Of a stretch of 7,181 nt of DNA, positions 1 through 5,989 are shown in pieces. The stretch covers positions 1-7,181 of the forward strand of contig JAFSFN010000117.1 in NCBI GenBank assembly GCA_017435185.1, given 5' to 3'. How positions within the stretch are numbered: position 1 is the first letter of the stretch; the number at the start of each line of letters is the position of its first letter. The DNA comes from Clostridia bacterium (GTDB lineage Bacteria > Bacillota > Clostridia > Christensenellales > CAG-138). The notes under the pieces are model-generated. The model was given only the letters and a program-made list of their open reading frames with translations, had not been told where the DNA came from and ran no database searches. Position numbers and translations under genes: made by a program.

Positions 1-805
1 CAAGTGCGCCATATACAAAATACGGCCTGAGCATCCAACCGTCCACCTGGCACTGGAGTTCATTGTTTAATCCAGTGGTAGCCACCGTACCGTCTTTTTT
101 CATAAATATCGCATGATTCGTACCGAGTGCGCACATTACGCCATCATTGACACCCATTATATCCGTGTCTATGGGAGCACAGTCAAAATATCCTATATCC
201 GTCATGCAAGCAGACTTCATTTGGCCGGCATATATGTCTTCTATCTTGTGCCATCCTGCAACATTTATCTGTTCAAGGTCAAAAGAACCCACAGCATATG
301 CTGTACCATCCTCTTTAAGTGCCAGCGTATGATATCTCGCCGTGTCTATCTTGACGACCTTCTCCCAATCGGAAACAAGGCACTGTCTGGACGAATTATC
401 TCCCACAGCTACCACTGTACCATCTTTTTTCAGTGCAACTGTATGGTTTGCATCAGCGGCTATCATAACGATATCCGTCCATGCCGTCACATCGCACTGA
501 CCATAGCTGTTGTCGCCTGCTGCCACCACTGTGCCGTCATTCTTAAGTCCCACTACATGGGCATCACCTGCAGTTATCATAACAATATCTGTCCATGCAG
601 CTATCTGACTTTGCAAAGTCTCGTCAAGACTTGTTGAATATGCCTTTCCTTCCCAAGAAGCACCGACCGTCATCGTATCGCTTGCATCTATATGTATGAT
701 CTTTTCCCAATCATCCACATTGCACTGACCGTTTTCATTATTTCCTGTCGAAATAAGCGTACCGTCACTTCTCAAGCCTACACTGTGCTTCTTGCCTGCC
801 GCAAC
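1..805 (-). repeat. tandem RCC1-like repeats, 38-residue (114-nt) period
   Basis: The DGT turn recurs at residues 67, 105 (as EGK), 143, 181 and 219, exactly 38 residues apart, then more loosely up to 291. The period shows in the DNA too: 24-base segments starting at 461 and 575 (both beginning TATCATAAC) match at 22 of 24 positions and lie 114 nt apart. Four units carry a Cys at the same place (residues 81, 157, 195 and 305, as in GQC, RQC and LQC). The unit is shorter than the roughly 50-residue repeat of eukaryotic RCC1, as is common in bacterial members. Confidence 0.75.
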
Positions 806-964
806 CATGCCGCAGCCGTCCGCCGAATAAATATCAAGCTCAAAATTCTGCACTATGGGTATCTCGGTAGTATTCGGATTGTTAGTACCCGCAGGCGTAC
901 AGCCTGCACAAGTCGAAACAGCAAGCGCCGCCGCCAAAAAGACCGTCAACCATTTTTTAAGCAT
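1..964 (-). CDS. RCC1-repeat surface lipoprotein, C-terminus cut by window edge
   Basis: An open frame with no stop runs from the ATG at 964 to the left edge, giving 321 residues; the C-terminus lies outside the window. The N-terminus (MLKKW, then a hydrophobic stretch to about residue 18) is a lipoprotein signal, and Cys22 in the sequence CAGC is the likely lipidated residue, although position -3 is Cys rather than the usual Leu. After a Thr/Asn/Pro-rich linker (23-38) come RCC1-like (beta-propeller) repeats of the form HTVALKxDGTVVAVGDN followed by GQC and a W-D/E-x-I/V strand. The DGT turns fall at residues 67, 143, 181, 219 and 291, with a degenerate copy (EGK) at 105. A GGAGGT ribosome binding site 6 nt upstream fixes the start. 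The expected role is extracellular, membrane-anchored binding; the ligand cannot be told. It follows the large surface protein gene but is separated from it by a terminator. Confidence 0.85.
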   Translation of the reverse strand, partial: MLKKWLTVFLAAALAVSTCAGCTPAGTNNPNTTEIPIVQNFELDIYSADGCGMVAAGKKHSVGLRSDGTLISTGNNENGQCNVDDWEKIIHIDASDTMTVGASWEGKAYSTSLDETLQSQIAAWTDIVMITAGDAHVVGLKNDGTVVAAGDNSYGQCDVTAWTDIVMIAADANHTVALKKDGTVVAVGDNSSRQCLVSDWEKVVKIDTARYHTLALKEDGTAYAVGSFDLEQINVAGWHKIEDIYAGQMKSACMTDIGYFDCAPIDTDIMGVNDGVMCALGTNHAIFMKKDGTVATTGLNNELQCQVDGWMLRPYFVYGAL

Positions 965-970
965 ATATTG

Positions 971-976
971 ACCTCC
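971..976 (-). promoter_or_regulatory. ribosome binding site of the RCC1-repeat lipoprotein
   Basis: GGAGGT, a near-perfect Shine-Dalgarno sequence, ends 6 nt before the ATG at 964. It fixes the start of a reading frame that has no stop in the window. Confidence 0.85.
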
Positions 977-1027
977 AAAAAGTACAAAAAACCTATTTTC
1001 AGTTCATGTTACCACAAATACGGATTT

Positions 1028-1055
1028 TTTGTAGAGCTAACAGCTCAAATTCCAA
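1028..1055 (-). promoter_or_regulatory. possible promoter of the RCC1-repeat lipoprotein
   Basis: A -35-like TTGGAA (1050-1055) and a -10-like TACAAA (1028-1033) are separated by 16 nt; each matches the consensus at 4 of 6 positions. The spacer contains the inverted repeat GAGCT-GTT-AGCTC (1034-1046). Since the previous gene ends in a terminator at 1098-1131, a promoter in this roughly 130-nt gap is expected, but the exact boxes are uncertain. Confidence 0.35.
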
Positions 1056-1097
1056 ATAAATTAACAATGTATACATGACTTTGAAGCAATTTGGGGC

Positions 1098-1131
1098 AAA
1101 AAACAAGCCGTCGGGATTTTCCAACGGCTTG
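1098..1131 (-). terminator. Rho-independent terminator of the large surface protein gene
   Basis: Read on the minus strand, CAAGCCGT pairs with ACGGCTTG (8 bp). One mismatch and two further G-C pairs follow, closing a 6-nt loop, and six T residues (1103-1098) come directly after the stem. The hairpin begins 7 nt after the stop codon at 1139-1141. Confidence 0.92.
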
Positions 1132-1138
1132 TAGGTGG

Positions 1139-3997
1139 TTAGTCGGTATATGGTAAATCTTCAAAATAGTAAGACGCACTGTGTCCTGCAATATCCTGAA
1201 AATACCTTGTTTCATTTTCTTCGACTACTATATATCCTTCTGTTTTCTCATCTGATGCAATGAAATACACTTTCTTTGTTTCGTTACCGACTGCCTTTGT
1301 TAAACAAATCTCTGTTCCCACAGGCAGATAACTGTTTGTTTCTTTGTCGCCGTCAACTATTACCACCGGCAGTTTGTTTGTCGTTTTAAGATTTTGCCAC
1401 TCATTTGCCAAAAACTCATCCGTAAAAACCCATTCTTCACTGTCAATAACGGAAATAACTCCGTCTTTGAGCCTGTAATTACGCTTGCCATCCCTTGTTC
1501 CCAGAAGTTCTATTCTTTCGCTTATTACCAAAACACCATCATTATCAAGCCGCACAAACATACCATCTAAATAATTTTCTTTTCCGCTATAATATTCATC
1601 AAAGTAGTATTTCTCCTCATAACATTCTATATTGCTTAATTTACTATTATCATAACTTACAAAATATGTTCTGTTGTCACTATACCAACCCTCGCTGCTT
1701 AACGAAACAATCAATGTCTTCTTTTCCGAGTTTTCATGTATCTTTGCTACACGCACATCACCAGCATAGCCGTGTTCTGATACATACTCGGTTGTCGTAC
1801 CATCATTGTTATTTACCGTTATCTTGATTTTGTCATATCCAAAATCAGTCGGCTTTATTTCAAATGATACCGTTTCTTCTTTTCCGTCTGCATCAAGGTC
1901 TATTTGGTAATAAACGCCTTCTATCAATTCTATAAAATCATCGTCGCTGTGTATGCCGTTAGAATCCTCTGCCACAAACGGAATACCTTTTTCTTTCGCA
2001 TAAGTTTCGGCATATGAACCACTTACGCCGTAGATGGTGAGATTATCGCAACCGTTAAACACATCACGTTCTATTGAAATCACGCTTTCAGGAATCGTTG
2101 CTTTTTCCAAGTTTTTACAATCGGAAAACGCACATCTTCCTATTTCAGTTACACTATTCGGAATAGTTATACTTACTATTGTTGAGTTATAGAGAAAAGC
2201 TTCTTTATATATGCCCTTTACAGGATAACCCTTAATTTCATCAGGTATAGTAACAACAGCATTAGTGCCTTTGTAATCTATTATAATCGCGTCGCTGTCA
2301 TCAACCCTATATATAAAATCATTTTTGTCTACAGCTCCATCAATATTAATAAAAGTTATCCCAAAAATGTGTGCATGCGCTTCCGCATAGGATCCTTCCT
2401 GACCATATATAACAAAATTGTCGCCATTACCACCAAATGCTGCTTTACCTATTGTAGTTACACTTTCAGGAATCGTTACACTAATCAATGCACCACAACA
2501 ATTAAATGCATAATACCCAATTGTAGTTACGCTGTCTGGAATTGTTACATTTTTTATCACATCGCAATATTCAAAAGCAGACTCTTCTATTATTGTAACC
2601 GGACATCCCTCTATTTCAGACGGTATTGCAATATTGCCGCCTCTTCCTTTATAACCGGTTATAGCAACATAAGAGTTATCTATTATGATATATTCAAAAT
2701 CATCTGCATTTATAGAAACACCTCCGCCATCTATCATTTCAAGTGCCTTTTCTGCAGATATTATGCAAGTGTTATCGGTATAAGGAATGACGATTTCAGC
2801 ACGTGGGAGAGCATCGCCAACATTCACAATAAAACAAACGCCTTCTCCGGTAAGAACAAACGGATTATTCATAAATTCTATAGAAACATCAGGTTGTCCT
2901 AATTTTTCTTGTGAGCAGTAATAACTCAAAACCTTGCATATCTGTTCTTCTGTACCTTTAATAAAGTCATGCGCAGTACATTCAGTGCCACTCTTCAAAT
3001 CATATGTCATAGTGGTCTCATTATGATAAACATGCGCACCGCCCCAATGCCAAAAAATATTCGTCTGCATCAAAGAAATAAATCCTTTTTCATTAAAGGT
3101 CACTTCAATTTCATAATTATCGAACCAATCAGAGTTACCGCCGCCATAGTCATTAAAAACTTCTTGCGCAGTATCATACCCGCTCACATAATCACGTGAT
3201 TCATACTCTTCTATCAACTTTGCAAACTTATCATTCAACATATTTCCTACAGTCGAATCATCTGTAAAGTACGGATAATTGATTGTAGATGTTTCCACCA
3301 CGGTACCATCTTTTGCTAAGTACTCAAGGTGTTCCTTACGCATTTCGTATTTTAAGCCGTCGGAACTATTATTTATTTCCTCTCCATCACCACATTTAAC
3401 AATACCAACAAGCGTAAGCGCTTCGCCGTCAACCGTAACCTCGGTTTCAACTGTTATGCGCTCTGTTTCTGCGCTTGCCTGTTTGGGAGTAAGGCCGAAA
3501 ACGCCGCCTGCAAGTACAATGCAAAGAACAATTGAAACAAGTTGATTTACAGCCTTATTTCTGATTTTGAACATAACAACTATTGCTGCCGCTGTAAGCG
3601 CAACTACTGCCAATGCTATCATGAGCGCTATCGCAAAACTGTCACCTGTTTTGGGAGCGCCCACCGCTTCGACCTCATAGACCGTTATGAGTTCTGCCAC
3701 TGCACCCGCTTCAAGCGTTTCGAGTTCTGCCTCGGTTTGGTAATTATCGGCAAGGTCGTAACCCTCGGGTACAACATTTTCCAAGGAGACATCTTCGACT
3801 GCGCTTTCGCTATTGTTTCTGACCGTCAATGTTGCCGTTATTTTTTCTTCGGACGTATATTCAGCCTTATCCGCAGTTAGTGTCACTTCAAGACCGTTCT
3901 GCTCAAGCGCTGATGCAAATACAGGTACAGCCATTACTGCGCCCATGCATAAAAGCATTGACAACAAAGCCGCAAAAATTCTCTTCTTGGTTTTCAT
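1139..3997 (-). CDS. large multi-domain surface protein: DUF11-like, membrane hairpin, DUF3298-like, BspA-type LRRs
   Basis: 952 residues from the ATG at 3997. Residues 1-30 are a signal peptide (MKTKKRIF, hydrophobic core, FASA cleavage site). Residues 36-110 resemble a DUF11-type beta-sandwich. Residues 114-119 read APKTGD, a sortase-like motif with Ala for Leu, followed by a membrane helix (120-143), a short basic loop (KIRNK) and a second helix (151-169) ending at a signal-peptidase-like ASAE. Residues about 215-406 resemble the DUF4163/DUF3298 region of RsiV/PdaC proteins (NYPYFT, WGGAHVYHN, TYDLKSGTE, and a closing VIPYT). Residues 430-675 are two BspA-type LRR blocks. Residues 686-952 contain DLDADGKEE, a Ca-loop/VCBS-like motif, and are otherwise unrecognised. 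There is no C-terminal anchor. It is probably an envelope protein exposed outside and held by the two helices; adhesion or ligand sensing is inferred. An in-frame ATG at 4132 lies inside the upstream terminator, so the shorter start is chosen. Confidence 0.88.
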   Translation of the reverse strand: MKTKKRIFAALLSMLLCMGAVMAVPVFASALEQNGLEVTLTADKAEYTSEEKITATLTVRNNSESAVEDVSLENVVPEGYDLADNYQTEAELETLEAGAVAELITVYEVEAVGAPKTGDSFAIALMIALAVVALTAAAIVVMFKIRNKAVNQLVSIVLCIVLAGGVFGLTPKQASAETERITVETEVTVDGEALTLVGIVKCGDGEEINNSSDGLKYEMRKEHLEYLAKDGTVVETSTINYPYFTDDSTVGNMLNDKFAKLIEEYESRDYVSGYDTAQEVFNDYGGGNSDWFDNYEIEVTFNEKGFISLMQTNIFWHWGGAHVYHNETTMTYDLKSGTECTAHDFIKGTEEQICKVLSYYCSQEKLGQPDVSIEFMNNPFVLTGEGVCFIVNVGDALPRAEIVIPYTDNTCIISAEKALEMIDGGGVSINADDFEYIIIDNSYVAITGYKGRGGNIAIPSEIEGCPVTIIEESAFEYCDVIKNVTIPDSVTTIGYYAFNCCGALISVTIPESVTTIGKAAFGGNGDNFVIYGQEGSYAEAHAHIFGITFINIDGAVDKNDFIYRVDDSDAIIIDYKGTNAVVTIPDEIKGYPVKGIYKEAFLYNSTIVSITIPNSVTEIGRCAFSDCKNLEKATIPESVISIERDVFNGCDNLTIYGVSGSYAETYAKEKGIPFVAEDSNGIHSDDDFIELIEGVYYQIDLDADGKEETVSFEIKPTDFGYDKIKITVNNNDGTTTEYVSEHGYAGDVRVAKIHENSEKKTLIVSLSSEGWYSDNRTYFVSYDNSKLSNIECYEEKYYFDEYYSGKENYLDGMFVRLDNDGVLVISERIELLGTRDGKRNYRLKDGVISVIDSEEWVFTDEFLANEWQNLKTTNKLPVVIVDGDKETNSYLPVGTEICLTKAVGNETKKVYFIASDEKTEGYIVVEENETRYFQDIAGHSASYYFEDLPYTD
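1973..2710 (-). repeat. two BspA-type leucine-rich-repeat blocks
   Basis: These are residues 430-675 of the surface protein. Each block starts with a DDFEYxxxD- or NDFIYRVDD-type strand and a TGYKG or DYKGT turn, then IPxEIxGxPVxxI, then units of the form AFxxCxxLxxVTIPxSVTxIGxxAF. Each ends in IYGxxGSYAE followed by an Ile-x-Phe strand (about residues 528-549 and 654-674). The similar endings show that the whole block, not just single LRR units, was duplicated. BspA-type LRRs occur in surface adhesins of host-associated bacteria. Confidence 0.85.
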
Positions 3998-4006
3998 GCG
4001 TTTCTT

Positions 4007-4013
4007 CTCCTTT
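4007..4013 (-). promoter_or_regulatory. ribosome binding site fixing the start of the large surface protein
   Basis: AAAGGAG sits 9 nt before the ATG at 3997, directly ahead of the signal peptide MKTKKRIF. It supports this start over the in-frame ATG at 4132. I see no convincing -35/-10 pair upstream. Confidence 0.85.
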
Positions 4014-4064
4014 GTCTCTTTTATTCTTGTAATGTAACATTTATTTAATTTTTTTGCATTATCA

Positions 4065-4076
4065 TTTGTTAACAAA
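4065..4076. promoter_or_regulatory. 12-bp perfect palindrome upstream of the surface protein gene
   Basis: TTTGTTAACAAA is a perfect palindrome between the transporter's terminator and the surface protein start, about 70 nt upstream of the ATG. On the minus strand the -10-like GATAAT follows within a few bases. It could be an operator, but AT-rich palindromes arise easily by chance. Confidence 0.3.
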
Positions 4077-4104
4077 CTCCATGTTTTTTTGCCATTTTGC
4101 AAAT

Positions 4105-4132
4105 AAAAAAATGCATCGGTCTTCCGATGCAT
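4105..4132 (-). terminator. Rho-independent terminator of the EamA transporter gene
   Basis: Read on the minus strand, ATGCATCGG pairs perfectly with CCGATGCAT (9 bp) around the tetraloop AAGA, followed by six T residues (4110-4105). It lies 21 nt after the transporter stop and isolates it from the surface protein gene. Confidence 0.92.
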
Positions 4133-4153
4133 TTGTTTATTGCGTTGATTTGT

Positions 4154-5071
4154 TTATTGCTTGGATTTTTTAAGCTGTGAAAGCAGTATTGCGGCAAATA
4201 TAAATACGCAGCCGAATATTTCTTTTAATCCGAGTGATTCGCCCAATATAAATGCGCCTGCCAATACGGCAAACAAGGATTCCGACGAAAGTATGAGCGA
4301 TGCCGCGCTTGCCTCTACCTTTTTCTGTGCAAGCACCTGGAAAGTGTATGCCACACCGCATGAAAGAATACCCGAATAAAGCAATGCGGGAGCAACGCTC
4401 AGCACAGCGTTAAAATCAATATTTTCAAACAAAAATGCTCCGCCAAGCGCAAGTGATCCGGCGGTAAAGAACTGCGCACAAGAAAGGATAACACCGTCAA
4501 CCCTGTTTTTCTTGCTGTTTGCACGCTCTATGGCCATTATTTGAAAAGCAAAAAATATCGAGCACGCAAGCGTTATCAGGTCACCCCTTGAAATAGTCAG
4601 ATCTTCTGTTCCGTATATACAAAGCAAATACAAGCCGACAGCGGTAAGCAAAACGCCCACCCAAACATTCCAACCGACTTTTTTCTTAAACGCTACTGCG
4701 GAAAAAACAGGTACGAACACAACATATAACGCCGACAAAAACGCCGATTTGCCCGCAGTCGTAAACTCTATGCCCACCTGCTGAAGCACGGTGGCAAGAA
4801 AAAGGAAAACACCACACAAAACGCCCCACCTGACGGATTTTCTCACATCGGGAGCCTTATATGTATCAACCTTGCGCCCTCTTGCGTGCATCATCCATAT
4901 CACGGGCAACAAAACAATGGAGCCGAGCATCGTGCGCACACCAATGAACATAAACGGCCCGACCACGCCCGAGCCAACTTTTTGCGCCACAAAAGAACCG
5001 CCCCAAATTATCGCAGCCGTACAAAGCATCAATGCTGCCGTTATGCTGTTGTTCTTACTTTTTGTTTCCAT
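4154..5071 (-). CDS. EamA/DMT-superfamily transporter, ten membrane helices
   Basis: 305 residues, the usual length for the drug/metabolite transporter EamA family. Hydrophobic segments lie at about 10-30, 37-60, 83-100, 105-126, 134-152, 163-180, 194-213, 226-246, 259-277 and 283-300. They form two five-helix EamA repeats (about 10-152 and 163-300). Helix 1 has the family's WGGSFVAQK signature, helices 3-4 carry QQVGIEFTTAGKSAFL, and helix 9 has LSSESLFAVLAG followed by GE, all typical. The C-terminus is basic (KKSKQ). Such proteins export or exchange small metabolites such as amino acids across the cytoplasmic membrane; the substrate cannot be read from the sequence. The start has a weak AAGGGA ribosome binding site (5078-5083) 6 nt upstream. 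It has its own promoter and terminator, so it is probably monocistronic, with possible control by the inverted repeat at 5089-5113. Confidence 0.92.
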   Translation of the reverse strand: METKSKNNSITAALMLCTAAIIWGGSFVAQKVGSGVVGPFMFIGVRTMLGSIVLLPVIWMMHARGRKVDTYKAPDVRKSVRWGVLCGVFLFLATVLQQVGIEFTTAGKSAFLSALYVVFVPVFSAVAFKKKVGWNVWVGVLLTAVGLYLLCIYGTEDLTISRGDLITLACSIFFAFQIMAIERANSKKNRVDGVILSCAQFFTAGSLALGGAFLFENIDFNAVLSVAPALLYSGILSCGVAYTFQVLAQKKVEASAASLILSSESLFAVLAGAFILGESLGLKEIFGCVFIFAAILLSQLKKSKQ

Positions 5072-5088
5072 CTTTATTCCCTTTTGTT

Positions 5089-5113
5089 ATGTATAACTTT
5101 TGTCATTATACAT
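5089..5113. promoter_or_regulatory. candidate operator: inverted repeat over the transporter -10 and start site
   Basis: ATGTATAA (5089-5096) and TTATACAT (5106-5113) are perfect 8-base arms separated by 9 nt. The repeat covers the -10 box (5105-5110) and the predicted transcription start near 5098, where a repressor would act. No regulator gene lies next to the transporter. The palindrome ATGTATACAT at 1067-1076, upstream of the lipoprotein gene, is similar. Confidence 0.4.
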
Positions 5114-5133
5114 CACTTTATTCATTCATTCAA
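5105..5133 (-). promoter_or_regulatory. promoter of the EamA transporter
   Basis: TTGAAT (5128-5133) and a perfect TATAAT (5105-5110) are separated by exactly 17 nt, with AT-rich sequence upstream. Transcription would start near 5098, giving a leader of about 27 nt before the ATG at 5071. This is a typical vegetative sigma-A-type promoter and the best in the window. Confidence 0.8.
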
Positions 5134-5184
5134 GTAATACAAAATAATATATTCTTATCATTTATAATAACCAAAAATCACAAT

Positions 5185-5218
5185 AAAAAGCCGAGAAAGT
5201 AATCGCCCTCTCGACTTT
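5185..5218 (-). terminator. Rho-independent terminator of the vWA gene
   Basis: Read on the minus strand, AAGTCGAGA (5217-5209) pairs with TCTCGGCTT (5196-5188) with one G-U pair. The stem runs into a T run (5189-5185). It starts 16 nt after the stop codon and separates the vWA gene from the transporter promoter. Confidence 0.85.
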
Positions 5219-5234
5219 ATATTATTATTGATAT

Positions 5235-5906
5235 TTAAGGTTGTTGTATGTCCTTATTTTTCCTTCCTCTGAGGCTGTAATCGTTGTTGATGTCATTACT
5301 CCAATCTGCCTCCAAAGGCTGACATGCACGAACATGGCTCACAGCTTTTGCAACCGATTCGTACAAAATTTTTGTGCCCTTCTCGTCAGCATTATAGTTC
5401 ACCGCCCGATCTTGGTGTATTCCGTATTGAGCTGCCGTTTCGACCGCATCCATATTTGCACCAACGAACAAAAACTCCCAGCCATATTTTTCCTTTTGAC
5501 GCTCAATCATATTTTTCACCTGCTCAGCTTTATAACGGCGGCTTGCATTTTCAAGGCCATCAGTCGTTATCACAAACAGCGTATGTTCCGGAACATCTTC
5601 TTTTCGAGCATACTTGTGAATATTGCCTATATGGTGGATGGCTGAACCTATCGCATCAACCAACGCAGTACAACCCCTGACCGTATAATCCTTGTCCGTC
5701 ATCTTGGGAATGTCTTGCAGCTTAACACGGTCATGCAGTACTTCACTTTCATTGTCAAATAATACCGTTGATACATAGCAATCGCCGTCCTGCTTCTTTT
5801 GCTTTTCAATCAAAGAGTTAAAACCGCCGACTGTGTCACTTTCAAGTCCTGCCATAGATCCGCTTCTGTCCAAAATAAATACGAGTTCTGTAATGCTGTT
5901 TTTCAT
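5235..5906 (-). CDS. small cytosolic von Willebrand factor A (vWA) domain protein
   Basis: 223 residues from the ATG at 5906. Nearly the whole protein is one vWA domain: ELVFILDRSGSM at 7-18 gives the DxSxS metal-binding motif (D13, S15, S17), GCTAL supplies T80, and TTDGLEN supplies D116, so the MIDAS site is complete. The later strand WEFLFVGANMDA (143-154) is typical of the stand-alone bacterial family. There is no signal peptide or membrane segment, so it should act in the cytoplasm, probably as a metal-dependent protein-interaction module; the partner is unknown. The tail (199-223) is polar and Asn/basic-rich. An in-frame TTG at 5984 would add 26 residues with no family similarity; the ATG is preferred because AGAGG (5916-5920) lies 9 nt ahead of it. 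It starts 83 nt after the macro gene, with only a weak TAGAAT-like -10 between, so co-transcription is likely. Confidence 0.9.
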   Translation of the reverse strand: MKNSITELVFILDRSGSMAGLESDTVGGFNSLIEKQKKQDGDCYVSTVLFDNESEVLHDRVKLQDIPKMTDKDYTVRGCTALVDAIGSAIHHIGNIHKYARKEDVPEHTLFVITTDGLENASRRYKAEQVKNMIERQKEKYGWEFLFVGANMDAVETAAQYGIHQDRAVNYNADEKGTKILYESVAKAVSHVRACQPLEADWSNDINNDYSLRGRKNKDIQQP

Positions 5907-5965
5907 AATAAATAACCTCTCTTTCTTTTTCTGTCTTGATTCTACATAAAAGAAAAAGAGGTGCG

Positions 5966-5982
5966 GTCGCCTGCGAAGCGAC
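5966..5982 (-). other. hairpin in the macro-vWA intergenic leader
   Basis: GTCGC (5982-5978) and GCGAC (5970-5966) form a 5-bp stem with a 7-nt loop just after the macro stop codon. The next T-rich stretch starts only after about 8 nt of other sequence (CGCACCTC), so this is not a canonical terminator. It may partly stop, stabilise or punctuate the two-gene message, or be chance. Confidence 0.3.
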
Positions 5983-5989
5983 AAATTTC

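Noticed and set aside
113..637. A 174-residue plus-strand open frame
   Set aside because: It is codon-for-codon antisense to the RCC1-repeat gene. Its Cys/His-rich translation shows no domain, and its periodicity simply mirrors the repeats on the other strand.
2080..2560. Repeated DNA phrases such as GGAATCGTT that might suggest a direct-repeat array
   Set aside because: They encode the IPxSVTxI motif of the leucine-rich repeats and keep the codon frame. There are no equal-length spacers as in CRISPR.
2369..2902. A 177-residue plus-strand open frame
   Set aside because: It is antisense to the leucine-rich-repeat region, Tyr/Cys/Ile-rich, with no recognisable domain or ribosome binding site. 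Other plus-strand frames in the window are likewise shadows of minus-strand genes.
3460..3530. A separate gene starting at the second hydrophobic segment (residues 151-177) of the surface protein
   Set aside because: The frame is uninterrupted, and I see no start codon with a ribosome binding site just ahead of this segment. A single continuous protein is the simpler reading.
3998..4132. A 45-residue N-terminal extension of the large surface protein starting at the ATG at 4132
   Set aside because: That ATG lies inside the hairpin of the transporter's terminator and has no ribosome binding site. The ATG at 3997 has AAAGGAG 9 nt upstream and begins a classic signal peptide.
5907..5984. A 26-residue extension of the vWA protein starting at TTG (5984)
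   Set aside because: It needs a TTG start, has no clear ribosome binding site, and adds a basic/Phe-rich segment unlike the family. The ATG at 5906 is preceded by AGAGG and starts at the first strand of the domain.
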